Positions 11,259 through 21,825 of a stretch of 64,000 bases of DNA are shown piece by piece (position 1 is the stretch's first letter; each line of letters begins with the position of its first letter). The stretch is from Dioscorea cayenensis subsp. rotundata (Eukaryota > Streptophyta > Magnoliopsida > Dioscoreales > Dioscoreaceae). Position numbers and translations under genes: made by a program. Below the pieces are notes generated by a model. That model worked only from the letters and a program-made list of their open reading frames with translations, was not told where the DNA came from and did not search any database. Location: assembly GCF_009730915.1 (NCBI RefSeq), contig NC_052474.1:7165501-7229500 (forward strand), given 5' to 3'.

Positions 11259-12562
11259 GAGGTCGTCTCACTCTTGTGAACTCAGTGCTATCGGCTATCC
11301 CAACTTACTGGATGTCCATTTTCCGATTACCTCGTTGGGTAGTTAAAGGAATTGATCGTATTAGAAGGGATTTCCTCTGGTCTGGACCTGATTTTAATCA
11401 TCCGGGTTGTCGACTGGTTCGCTGGAATAATCTCTGTCGACCTCGGGATCAAGGGGGTTGGGGGATCCTGGACCTGGAACGCTTCAATCAGGCTCTTCTT
11501 GGGAAATGGTGGTGGAAGTTCATGTTGGACTCTTCATGGAATGGAGCAAAGGTGATTCAATTTAATTATGGCTTATCTCGCTCGAATCTTTGGCCAAACC
11601 AGTCGGGAAGGATTTCCTTTTTTTGGAAAGGGGTGTTGAGGTGTTTACCGGCTCTAAGGAGTTGTCTCTCCCACAAAGTCCTTAACGGCAAGGATACATT
11701 TTTTTGGAAAGACAGTTGGATTAACGGTGCCGCCCCTATGCATCTATGGCCTGTCGAGTACGGTGCGAGCAACCATCCTAATGGCACTGTTCACGATCTT
11801 TTACACTTATTGGAGGAGCCGCCCTTCACCGACAGCGATGTCGTCAGATTGTCTCTTACTGGGTTACAGACGTCGGATAGTAACTTAAGAGATATTAAGA
11901 GTTGGAGACTTGCTGGAAATGGGATTTTCACGGTGAAGTCCTTCTACAATTTTTTAATTGACGGAGGGCTCAGATGCTCGATTTCGCGCTTCTTCTGGCG
12001 TAATTGGTGTCCTAAGAAGATTAATCTGTTTAATTGGCTTGTGTGGCAAAATAAAATCCTTTCGTTGGAGAACTTAGCTCGTAGGAGATGTAACAGATTA
12101 CCTACTGATACGTGCGTCATGTGTAACACCGGGACGTAAACGGTCGACCACTTGTTTATCCACTGCTCCTATGCCAAGCTGGTCTGGGATCATTTCATCA
12201 GAATCCTTCATCTTCCACAGTTACCGTTGTCGCTTCAAGATCTTTGGGGCCGGTGGAGATACGGTTTGCAACATGAGAGGAGGGCCTTTGGGGACCTAGT
12301 GGCGAAAGCAATTATTTGGAACCTTTGGCTAGCTAGGAACGATTGCATTTTCAATGCCAATATTATGCATACTCATTGTCTCATTGTAAAAATTGATCGT
12401 ATGCTTGTATCTTGGTGTTCTTCTCTCGCAGACGGACCAAAAGTGAAGCTGGAGGAGAATTTCAACACTGTCAGACGCAGTTTAGAGTTCCTTGGCCCTC
12501 GTGTGAAGGCATTTGAGGAGACTCGGTCTTCAGAGGAGACGATTGATCCAAGCTCCGGCTAG
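11240..12562 (+). pseudogene. LINE ORF2 C-terminal region with premature stop
   Basis: After a frameshift the ORF2 product continues with SLGGRLTLVNSVLSAIPTYW, typical of plant LINEs just past the RT domain, through a W/R-rich region to a zinc-ribbon-like segment. A TAA at 12137-12139 interrupts it, and the frame resumes (TVDHLFIHCSYAKLVWDHF) to 12562. The 3' UTR follows to the poly(A) tail. Confidence 0.85.
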
Positions 12563-12719
12563 GTTCTTTATAGTGTTATTGTATTTTGGGGGCTGTTGTC
12601 CCCGGCGTGGTTGTTCTCTTTTTGTTCTCCCTAACCACATCTAGTGGTCGGAGTCTGTGCTTTCTTTTTTTTTAATGCATTGTGGTTTATCCACTTTTTC
12701 AAAAAAAAAAAAAAAATAA

Positions 12720-13226
12720 AAATAATATTTAACAATAAATCCAATGTTCTTATAATGACATAGTCACATAGCAAAAAGATAGTCAACAGAAGAAAAAAAA
12801 CAAGTTGGAGGGGAGCTAGACTTTCAAGCAACAATCTCAAATATCACCAATCGACCCGCTCTATTGTTCTCATATCATCAATTATTTTATATATATTTTT
12901 AATTTTATAGTTTTTTCATTGAAAATCTAATTTGCTTTTGAGTTATATATATATACATATTTGGGTGAAATATCAAGTGTGTATATTTTTAGAGTTATTT
13001 GTTTTTCAAGATGCTTGATGATAACTATTAAATGATAATCTAACGGTTAATATTTGTATAGAGAATTGTGCAAAATTATTGTTATTTACTATACATAATT
13101 ACTATTTAAAAATTATTTAATACTATTTATTATTATGCATAAAATAATGTAAATTCAACAATACTATGAGCCATTCTAGATTTAAAATTTATGGATGATT
13201 TTAAGAGTGTCCCTAGAGAAACCCTA

Positions 13227-13272
<46 letters not shown>

Positions 13273-13850
13273 GAGCACATTAAATATGTGTTTCACTTTC
13301 AACTACATTTACATATTTAGATAATCAAATTACAAGTTTACAACATTAATATTATAAAAAAATCATAATGAACATATTTTAACTAAAATGAAAATTTTTT
13401 AAGTTGTGACTTCATACCATATTGGAATTGTTCAGAAGCATCTGTCCACTTTCACCTTTCTTCTTCACTCCCAAATTAATATAGGCTTCGTACGTCATGC
13501 ACAAAAGCCCAATTCATTCTATTACATTAATTCTCCATTGATGTTTGGTTAACTAAGCTATTGACTAAGCTTGAACAGTTGAACTCCCTTAATTTTGTCT
13601 CTCTATATCTATTGTTCTCCTGCAATATATGAACTTTATGATTCTCTTCACATGCTACATATCAATTAAACTGCAAGTAATAGAACAAGGAACCACACAT
13701 AACTAATCAAAAAGACATAAGGATTAAAGGAATTGAGACTAATAAAATCCTCAAATGAATAACTTCATCATTAATAAAGTACACTCATGAAATACAAAAG
13801 AACATAAAGAAACAAGCATACAAAAAAACATATATATATGTATAAACCAT
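12720..13850. other. AT-rich intergenic DNA
   Basis: No coding sequence is supported. A TA dinucleotide run lies at 13231-13269. The part near 13020-13220 shares ATTACTATTTAAA-type sequence with 8880-9080 in the opposite orientation. The last ~150 bases are probably the 3' UTR of the minus-strand gene ending at 13851. Confidence 0.5.
13231..13269. repeat. TA microsatellite
   Basis: About 19 uninterrupted TA units in an AT-rich spacer. Confidence 0.95.
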
Positions 13851-14291
13851 TCAGTCCTCCAAATCCTTCTCTACTTCAGAATAATAGGCGAAAGACGGCA
13901 AAGGACTGCGAAGCGGAGATCGTGAAGCCGGAAACTCGGAAAGCTGCCTTCCTTCACAATCATAGTATATAACTCCAGAGAAGTCCAATGGTTTACACTT
14001 CTCACCCATGAGAATAGTCTTCCTCCAAACATTAGTCTCATCATCTTCGTCTTCATCAATATCTACAAAGATGTCAGTCTCCTCAGAAGTCCTACTGTTC
14101 TTGCAGTCATCACTGGAGACTTTCTTCTTGGCACCAAAGAAAGGGATGAAACTTGCTCCACGAGAGAGAAGAGGTGTGACACGCCGTCGAGAAGAAACCG
14201 ATAACCTTGACAGTGTAGAGTTGTTTCTGAGCTTCTTGCTAGCCACTGTCACTAATGTCTTCACAGAATGGAACACCCCTCTAATGGCCAT
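13851..14291 (-). CDS. Small plant-specific protein with an ILMGEKCKPLDFSGVIYYD motif
   Basis: A single-exon reading frame of 146 residues. The N-terminus is basic and Ser/Arg-rich (about 1-60), followed by an acidic stretch (IFVDIDEDEDDE near 75-88) and the block WRKTILMGEKCKPLDFSGVI at about 89-108. I associate this last block with uncharacterised plant-only proteins; its function is not known to me. No signal peptide or membrane segment is apparent. A TATA-like TATAAAA sits on the minus strand at 14333-14339, about 42 bases before the ATG, which supports the start at 14291. Confidence 0.8.
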   Translation of the reverse strand: MAIRGVFHSVKTLVTVASKKLRNNSTLSRLSVSSRRRVTPLLSRGASFIPFFGAKKKVSSDDCKNSRTSEETDIFVDIDEDEDDETNVWRKTILMGEKCKPLDFSGVIYYDCEGRQLSEFPASRSPLRSPLPSFAYYSEVEKDLED

Positions 14292-14332
14292 GGTTGAAGA
14301 TTATGATGCCATTCATGGTGGTCTATCCCTTG

Positions 14333-14339
14333 TTTTATA
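14333..14339 (-). promoter_or_regulatory. TATA box of the small plant-specific gene
   Basis: The minus strand reads CTATAAAAC here. With a usual 25-35 base distance, transcription would start near 14305, leaving a very short leader before the ATG at 14291. Confidence 0.6.
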
Positions 14340-14344
14340 GGACT

Positions 14345-16065
14345 TTGTCAGAGTGTTGAATAGTTCTAACGTTTTGGAAGGGTATAATGGCCATAAGACT
14401 TTGGGAATTGTATGAAGTTTCGCAAGAATGTTCAAAGGTGTTTGTTGTTCAAAGTTCGTTGGTCTGGTTAGTGACCAAAATGGATGAAGATTGAAACTGA
14501 AATTAATGGATGGATTTTGGCCATGTAGGATAAGTCAACTTCAGATGCACTTAAGTAGGTCAACTTCTTTGAATCCAAGTCTGATATAGAGAATTGGTCA
14601 CCCATGGGTTCTCAATCCACTTGTAAGTCCAGGTCTTTTATTCATAATGCCACATTGTCATAATTCCTTCTCTCTTTTTTTTCTACCTATTAGAAATAGA
14701 TGCTATTCTAATGGTGTCTGTCATTTGTTATTCATACACATTTTTTCTGAGAGAAGATATATTACTTTGAAAGCGAATGTCTTAAATTAAGCTTCATCTA
14801 GTCATGTGTAGACCATCCAGGTTAGGGTCCATAAGCAATACAATCGCGTTAAGAAGATTCGTTTTCCCTGCGGTCTGCTCTGAATTTACAACTTGATCAA
14901 CTAAAATATCTGATTATAAATAAAAAAAAATAAAAATAAAAACTAATCATTATAGTAACCATTAGTCAAATTATCTCAACTTACGCTATGAAAATACCAA
15001 CAGCCTCTTTGCCTCTTTGTCTAGTGACATTGAGTTTTTGCACAAGGTATTAATTTGTTTTAAAGAGGATTTGAGATCGAATCTCCAAAATCATGCATAA
15101 TGAGAGCACAAGTGTATTGAGACATTAAGTACTCCACTCTTATCCAAGTCTGGAATTGTTTGTTACATATTAGTTAAAAAAATTGAAAAAAAAAACTCTT
15201 ACACCATGAAAGCGGGGTCATGGCTGAAAGGGCTTAAAATTCATGATTTATTTATTTATTTTTTTTCTTTAGTTTGTTTCAAGAAAGTAAATAATATAAC
15301 TTTGAAAGGATTGTTTTAATTCTTAAAATTACATAAAATAAATTTTCATAGAAATGACAAATGCATCAAGGCAAACTTGTTTACATAATTGGTTATGAAA
15401 AGATGTATACTTTTTATATCAAGATGTGAACTTGTTTACATAGCTCTCAAACCTAAAATTCTATATTTGAAGCTTTAGACTCTATTTTTAATTCTAAAAC
15501 ATAAAATTCTAAAAATATTCTTCCTACTTCATAATTTATATATTTCTACCATAAACAAATTTAATTAATTTTAATTCTTTTTCACCTTTAACCATTGAAT
15601 TTAAATATTATATTATTTAAAATGTATATTTTATTTTTTTAATATTTATTACAAATATTTATTAGCAGTGAAAGTGGCGATAACATGCCAGACTATTAGT
15701 CCAATCTACTTCCAACTTCATTAGTTGTATTTTAGGTGTTGTGGTTTTTTTTTATTGTTGTCGATGATAATCTATGTTATGACTATTTTCTAATTTTTTA
15801 TATTATTGTTCATGTAATTTGTCCTAATTTTAATGAATTTATATTTCTTGTATTATTTTTTTCAACTTTTTATTTCTTATTAATTAAAAAACAAACTTGA
15901 ATTATAAGTTATTAATTTGATTAAAATATGAAATTATAAGTACAAACTTTATAATAATGTATATTTATGTGGCTAAAAGTAAGCCAAAATTGTAATTTGA
16001 TGACCCAAACCTCATTAAACAACTATTAATCAGAAGAAAAAAAAAATAAAAACTAAAAAAATAAC
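14345..16065. other. Intergenic DNA without recognisable genes
   Basis: AT-rich sequence with no supported ORF, tandem repeat or transposon end. Its first few hundred bases are the upstream region of the minus-strand gene at 13851-14291. Confidence 0.5.
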
Positions 16066-16069
16066 TCGT

Positions 16070-16208
16070 GCTACAGTGACACAACTATTTGCATGCCACT
16101 GTAGCAAAAACTTGATTTGGCACAGGATTTGGTACTTAGTTGGATCGGAGCACGTCCTGTGCCAAATCAAGGCATCTCCAATTTATTTTACGCTCGGTTG
16201 GAGATACT
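16070..16208. repeat. Three consecutive perfect inverted repeats (foldback element)
   Basis: Three stem-loops follow each other: GCTACAGTG/CACTGTAGC (16070-16078 and 16097-16105); a 17-bp perfect stem CTTGATTTGGCACAGGA with its complement (16111-16127 and 16155-16171); and ATCTCCAA/TTGGAGAT (about 16175-16182 and 16200-16207). No ORF covers them. It looks like a small foldback or MITE-type element; a hairpin RNA cannot be excluded. Confidence 0.6.
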
Positions 16209-16310
16209 CTAATTTACATCTTTTTTATACGTTTTGCATATGTAAACCGTTTACATCTTAAATTTGTTTACATCTTTTTATGAAAATTAAAAAGTATACA
16301 CCTTGCATAT

Positions 16311-16575
16311 TATATATATATATATATATAGCTTTGCAGGAAAAAAATTAGGTTAAAAGTTCAAAACAAAGCTAATGTTACCTTGGACTTTTTTAACTTT
16401 TTAACTATCACAGGCATGTGAAGTGACAAGAGCTGCAATTTTATATATATATATATATATATATATCATTGCAGGAAAAAAATTAGGTTAAAAGTTCAGA
16501 ACAAAGCTTATGTTACCTTGGACTTTTTGACTTTTTTTAACTATCACATGCATGTCAAGTGACAAGAGCTGCAAA
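16311..16575. repeat. Tandem duplication of ~130 bp with TA-run borders
   Basis: Two adjacent copies each start with a TA run, continue GCAGGAAAAAAATTAGGTTA, and end with AGTGACAAGAGCTGCA. They differ at a few positions. A single further copy lies at about 30800-30910 in the right duplicate. Confidence 0.8.
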
Positions 16576-16579
16576 ATTA

Positions 16580-17880
16580 TTATTTTTATTTTTTTAAACT
16601 GCAGAATTATAGAAAACTGCACAATTATAGAAAACTGCACAATTATTTTAGATAAATGTTTGAATCTTTTTTCTGAAGAAACTGTCACCTAATATTTTGG
16701 GATTTCAATTTTGCAATTGTAAATTTCTTTCACTGATTTATTTATTTGGTTTACCTTGTATCCAAATTTCTTTCACTAATTTATTGGATTTACCTTATAT
16801 AGATATGATTTGTATAAAAATAGATATATAACTTTGGTAATGAGATTAAAAAATAAAGACAATTGATTCTTTCTTCTTTCCATTTCAATTGTTATCACGG
16901 ACAGTATTGTTTTTGTATTGTTCATGCACTGAATATTTTGGTATAATATTGTTCATCAGTAATATTTACGGGTCCGAGTGTGAGTACTCATGGGAGAAAC
17001 AATGGCTTCCCCCTTTAAATTAAAGTTGTAGAGTATGGGGAATTTTTTAAGAAGTCAGTAAATTATAGTAACTAGTGTATTTCCATACATATTTATCTCT
17101 TTTGACAATCCCTTAAATCATAAGGGTAATTACATGTAATTCCCAATCATTGCTTTTGATAGTTGGATCCATATCATATAGTCACAATTTGCATGCAGTT
17201 AAAATAAAAAAAAAATGAGGGATGGGTGATAAATGTTATTTTTAGTTATTTATATGATAAATGTCAATAAGTTGTTGTAAACTACATGAATGAATTGGAC
17301 CTTTACCTAATTCGACCTCCTAGATTTTGATTCCAATTTCTCAATCTCATTAAGGTTTTGTGAGGATCAAACCAATGAATTGGACTCCTCTTATGTATTA
17401 GCATATCTTGTATTTTTGGGAAATATGACAATTAGGTGTCGATCATTGATCGCTGCGATCGGCTATATTTAGATGAGAACTATTAGCAATCCATTATTGT
17501 AATCAACTATATTTAGATAAATAACCATACTAGTGTATGCTAGGCCAAAATACAAACTGACGTTAATATTCTGTGCACATCAATGAAGATGGATGAGAGT
17601 TTTCCCCACCACTAAATTGTTTATGACATTATGATAACCACTGGTTCTTCACAAACCATAGTGATGTCTTTATTGGTGGTAGAGAAATAAATACCAACTC
17701 TCAGTAGTGTACATGGACAAAAAATATATCATATGTTTTCACTTTTATTAAAATTAAAAAGCACATTTAAAAAAAATCAAATTCACATCTCTCCTAAATA
17801 TAAAGAGAAACTTGAAACACTACTAAATTATGCGTGATTTGATAAAAACTATAGTAACACAAAAAATTAGAAAAAATAAA
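16580..17880. other. Non-coding part of the left duplicate
   Basis: No gene is seen. It includes the sequences that mark the empty sites of a SINE (around 17230) and a Stowaway MITE (TA at 17283-17284) carried by the right copy. Confidence 0.55.
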
Positions 17881-18240
17881 ATCCAACATCTTATAAAAAA
17901 CTTTATTCATGAGCATTTGCACATGCCTCTCGTGGCTTTATCAAACCACAGTAATGTGAAAAATTACATTCATTAGACACATCACAAATGAAACAAAAAC
18001 AATCAATTCACAAATAAATTAAAAAAAGTCAATCCAACATCTTAAAAAAACCTTATTCTTAAGCATTTGTACTTGCCTCTCATGACTATGCTCAAACCAC
18101 AGTGAGTGAAAAATTACATTCATTAGACACATCACAGATTGAACAAAAATGTCAATCCAACATCTGAAAAAAAAACCATATTCATGAGTATTTGTACTTT
18201 GCCTCTCATGGCTTTATCAAAAACATAGTAATGTGTTTTT
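17880..18240. repeat. Minisatellite array, ~123-bp unit, left copy
   Basis: Three imperfect units share the boxes TTCATGAGCATTTGTACTTG, TCAAACCACAGTAATGTG, ATTACATTCATTAGACACAT and GTCAATCCAACATCT. A fourth partial unit lies at 20415-20515, showing that the array was split by a later insertion. The right duplicate has the same array intact at 32195-32560. Confidence 0.8.
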
Positions 18241-18479
18241 GTTCTTTTTACAAGAGCGACAAACGCCACCCTACCAGAGTTGTTGTCAATAGATAAATAA
18301 ATATAGTAGTGCACTAATTATAATAGCTTAATGATCACTTAGGGATTTATTAATTTGGCCAACATTGGCATAGGGTGACTAGAGTCTTATCATGTGTACA
18401 CCAAAGAGATATTGTAGGAACCAAACCGAGTTAATAAATTCCCTGCCATGCAACCCTGAAAGGGATAGAAACAACATCA

Positions 18480-19480
18480 ATGTTTTTAAAACCGGACCGG
18501 ATCTACCGGTCAGACCGGAAAAACCGGGAATAGGACCACAGTTTCGACCGGTTTAATATCAATAGTTGACCAACATTAAAACCGGTCAAACCCATTTAAA
18601 ACCAGTGAACTGGTCGGTTGATCCAAAACTAGGCAAACTCCGGTTTTTTTATTTTTATTATTTTAATGTTTTCTAATCTTATTTTCTCGGGCGCCGAAGA
18701 GCGCATGGATGCCGATCGCGTCGATGATGAACCCGATGGCGAGGATACCGATCGTGTTGTGCAAATGTATAACTCTTTGACGGGTTCTCTTTCTTGTGAG
18801 CCTTTTGCCATCCACAATCTCAACCTCCTTTCTCTCTCACGAACCTCCCTGAAGTGGCCGCCGCAGACGCTGCTCCCATCTACATTGTGATTCCATCTTT
18901 GGAGATCGACCCGAGCAACGGTCTCCATGACGTTGAAGACTTGAGAACTGGCCCTCCGCAACTTCCCTCGAGAGACTCTAGAAGTCGACACCATTGAGTG
19001 CAATCGGAGGTGCCTTCGGTGAGTCCTCCGATGCCATATCCCACCACCCACTGCATGGGACCAATTGGAGTAGCCTCATCTCCGGCCAGAGGGAGCGATC
19101 CGCATCAAGGTTGGCGAGAGAGCCAAAGCTAGAGAAAGCAATGACGAGAGCGAGGAAGACCCAAGCAACGTCATTAAATGTGGCGGCAGACATGACCATG
19201 CAGCTGAGATCGATGCAAGTGAGATCACGAATGTGGTGTTGGAAAGAAGAAGGGGATCTGCAGAGCATCCTATCAATTTCTATACTTTAATTAGTTAATA
19301 TATGTTATTTGATTTTCACAAAGAATTAGGTCGACTGATTGTTCATATATTTCAACACTATTGTTCATGTATGTTATTATTATATATATATATGCTTTTA
19401 TGACATCATCCTGTCAACCCAACTAACCCTTGACCCAAATATAAGACTAGTTCGCTCCTTGGTCCGGTTTTAAAAAGATT
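18480..19480. mobile_element. TIR element with CCGG-rich ends and an unidentified GC-richer core
   Basis: The left end TTTTTAAAACCGGACCGG and the right end TGGTCCGGTTTTAAAAAG are inverted repeats. The core (about 18690-19270) is clearly GC-richer than its surroundings and has overlapping short reading frames on both strands, the look of a captured host-gene fragment. No product could be recognised. The element interrupts a SINE-related sequence and is absent from the right duplicate. Confidence 0.5.
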
Positions 19481-19729
19481 GAATAACATCCTCCAACAAG
19501 AAAAAATCATGAATAGTGAATAAACAATACTGCTACAGTATTATGCATATTATTACTACTCAGGAATTTGATCCTGACCCTTGACCCAAATATAAGACTA
19601 GTTCGCTCCTTGGTCCGGTTTTAAAAAGATTGAATAACATCCCCCCACAAGAAAAAAATCATGAACAGTGAATAAACAGTATTGCTATAGTATTATGCAT
19701 ATTATTATCGACTCAGGAATTTGATCCTG
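19426..19729. repeat. Tandem duplication of ~151 bp
   Basis: Copy A (19426-19576) and copy B (19577-19729) both begin ACCCTTGACCCAAATATAAG and end CAGGAATTTGATCCTG, with only a few differences. Each copy holds one right-hand CCGG end of the preceding element plus a SINE-like tail region. The high identity suggests a recent event. Confidence 0.85.
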
Positions 19730-19768
19730 AGTCAGTCCATTTAACATTCTAATAACACTCTATTGCAC

Positions 19769-20398
19769 TAGATCTATCCAAGGGCCGAGTTACCCGCTCA
19801 AGCCCGAAGGTCCACCCGAAAATTGTGAGGGCTTGAACAAATATATAAGACCCGATGACCAAGCTTTGGACAAAAAAAAAAATAAACCCATTTTAAAAGT
19901 AGTTCGGGTTTGGTTCTATTGGTAAAAACTCGAGTCTAACCCAATCCGGCCTGAATTATAAAATATATTTATTGATTAGTTTTATTTATACTTATATAGA
20001 ATGGTTTGGATTGTTATTGATTATTTATTAATTATTTTTATATATACTTATATCACATATATTTATTGTTGATCGGTTTGAATTTTAATTTTTGTAATTT
20101 AATAAATATATGCATTTAGTATTTTAATTATAATGTGTTTTATAGAAGAATATTTGGTCATATTCACTGGTTAATATTTTTTATAACTTATTTATTATTT
20201 GATGAAAAACCTATTTGAACATATTTGGGCGGGCTTTGATTAAAAATCATCAAATTCGGCAAGGTTGTGATAAACGTTAAGCCCCATATTATTGTGCGAA
20301 ACTAAGTTTGAACAAACTTGAATTGTAATAATTATAGATTTAGCCTAATTTGAACCAAGCTGTCTAGTTTGAACGGGCTCAGGCCATGTGCAGGTCTC
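19769..20398. mobile_element. Probable hAT-type MITE
   Basis: The left end reads TAGATCTATCCAAGGGCCGAG and the right end, on the minus strand, AGACCTGCACATGGCCTGAG, as imperfect inverted repeats followed by CCCG-type motifs. The interior is AT-rich and has no ORF. No intact 8-bp duplication was found, so the boundaries are approximate. Confidence 0.5.
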
Positions 20399-20771
20399 AA
20401 GTTCGCAAATTAGTGGTGGTTGTAATGTGAAAAAATTACACATCACAAATAAAACAAAATGTCCAACATCTAAAAAAAGTTATTCATGAGCATCCGGCGC
20501 TTGCCTCTCATCACATCCTTGTTTGGCCAACATCCTTGTTTGGCCAAGATTCTATTTTACAATGAAACATTGGGAACTCGCCTCTCAAAAATTCTATTTT
20601 ACAATGAAACAAACATTCACATTTGCATTTGTTCCCAAAATGGTTCAAGATTTCCAGCTCACAAAAATCCAAGCACTCTGAGCAGTGCTTGCTGGAAATC
20701 TCCAGCACTCTCCCTGTACAAATTATCCACTGAGAGAAAAACTCATGCAACGTGTGTTATTCAAGAGCAAT

Positions 20772-20816
20772 CCACATCATCATCATCATTCCTCATCATC
20801 ATCATCATCATCACCA
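20772..20816. repeat. CAT trinucleotide repeat
   Basis: Imperfect CAT run downstream of the truncated J-protein gene. The right duplicate has a related CAT/CTT tract near 32800-32845. Confidence 0.85.
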
Positions 20817-20845
20817 TCTTCATCCTTCCAGCTCATATAGATCAG

Positions 20846-21494
20846 TCACTGAAATCTCATGCTGCCAAAAAACTCCATGCCTGTTGACAAATGCATGCTT
20901 GTTGCTGATCTTCTTGATTGCTGAGTTTCTGAATCACAATGACTTCTCTTTGTACTTGTTGGAGCATCAGAGCAAAACCATGCACTAGAGGATGAATCCC
21001 AGTTCTCAAAACTCATTGCCATGTCTCCCAACATTCCCTGCAGCTCCTCTAAACTGTACTGCTTCCGCTGTTCTCAATTTCCAACATCATAATTAAATAA
21101 AACTTCAAATAATCCCACATTTCCTTAGACTTATGTATATCAGTAAAAATATATATATATATATATACCTCTCTTCTAACTTGTGTCATGAGGATCATCA
21201 TTTCCTGAAGGAAATCAGTGAAACCCTATATGCATGAGAAAGCAGAATGTCAGTGCTGAGAGCTAGAACAAAACATTAATCACAAAATGAAAGAGGAATG
21301 CTGAGATTTGTATCTGTACCTCTGTATCTTCATCATCTTCAAAAGAATTATTATAGAGTCCAGAATCATACAACATCCTTTTCTTCTCATCAGACAACAC
21401 TACAAATTAACCAAACAAAAAAATCATCAATGTCATCCTTTATTTAAACGGTTAATTAATGAATGAACAAAAGAGAAAAGAGAAATTAACTACC
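20846..21494 (-). pseudogene. Truncated J-domain protein gene lacking the HPD region
   Basis: Exons corresponding to the intact copy at 32941-34254 are present at 20846-21067, 21169-21225 and 21320-21399, with an exon 2 stub ending at 21494. All introns keep GT-AG borders. The encoded part (AYQVLSDEKKRMLYDSGLYN, GFTDFLQEMM, QYSLEELQGML) matches the C-terminal half of the intact protein. Exon 1 and the helix II-HPD loop that stimulates Hsp70 ATPase are missing; homology stops about 40 bases into exon 2. The last exon is 21 codons longer than in the intact copy, which has gained an in-frame TGA. It cannot act as a J-protein. Confidence 0.85.
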
Positions 21495-21499
21495 TTGGT

Positions 21500-21825
21500 A
21501 TGCCTCTTGGATAGCATATTTGATGGAAATGAACGACCAAACTTTTTCTCTGAAGACTTAATAGATTTTCATGATATAAGATAATTGAGATAAGAAAATG
21601 ACTAAGCAAGCACATAATTTGTATATAAATCCGAAATACTTATTTGAACAATATAATCAAGTAGAAAGATTTTGAAAAATGCACACATGAATTTGAACCA
21701 TAAGAAATAAACTTTAAATCAAAACGTGATAAATATTACAGATTCTATATAACAAGACATAGAGTAACTTGTAAAAAATGTGAAATATTTTTATGTAGAA
21801 AATGTGTCTTAGAACTCTATAAGTT
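21500..21825. other. Spacer past the duplication breakpoint
   Basis: AT-rich DNA without homology to the right duplicate. No gene or clear repeat is seen. Confidence 0.4.

Larger units (their letters stand above)
9088..12716 (+). mobile_element. 5'-truncated, decayed L1-type LINE retrotransposon
   Basis: The insert is markedly less AT-rich than its surroundings and ends in a run of about 17 A at 12700. It encodes ORF2 of a plant L1-clade LINE. The order is: C-terminal part of the endonuclease/exonuclease/phosphatase domain (CGDFNATFD, 9300-9327), reverse transcriptase (APGPDGFP near 10244; YADD at 10941-10952), and a zinc-binding C-terminal region (C-x2-C-x5-H...C near 12100-12170). The endonuclease N-terminus and ORF1 are missing, as expected for 5' truncation during target-primed reverse transcription. 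The frame is broken near 9500-9519, near 9655, near 11225 and by a TAA at 12137-12139 where family members have a sense codon. It cannot make active protein. No target-site duplication could be fixed. Confidence 0.92.
16300..21494. repeat. Left copy of a duplicated segment
   Basis: Blocks in this interval recur in the same order and orientation at about 30.8-34.0 kb. Matches include the TTGCAGGAAAAAAATTAGG / CAAGTGACAAGAGCTGCA region (16440-16580 vs 30800-30910), the ATGAATTGGACCTTTACCTA region (17284-17390 vs 31797-31905), a ~123-bp tandem repeat, and the J-protein 3' exons. The copy is interrupted by about 2.2 kb of transposon DNA (about 18.3-20.4 kb) and breaks off in exon 2 of the J-protein gene. 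Confidence 0.8.

Noticed and set aside
14008-14340. Plus-strand ORF of 110 codons
   Set aside because: It is the antisense of the well-supported minus-strand gene at 13851-14291 and has low-complexity Ser runs.
18666-19290. Several overlapping ORFs on both strands as genes
   Set aside because: They overlap each other on both strands, have no recognised domains and lie inside a TIR element.
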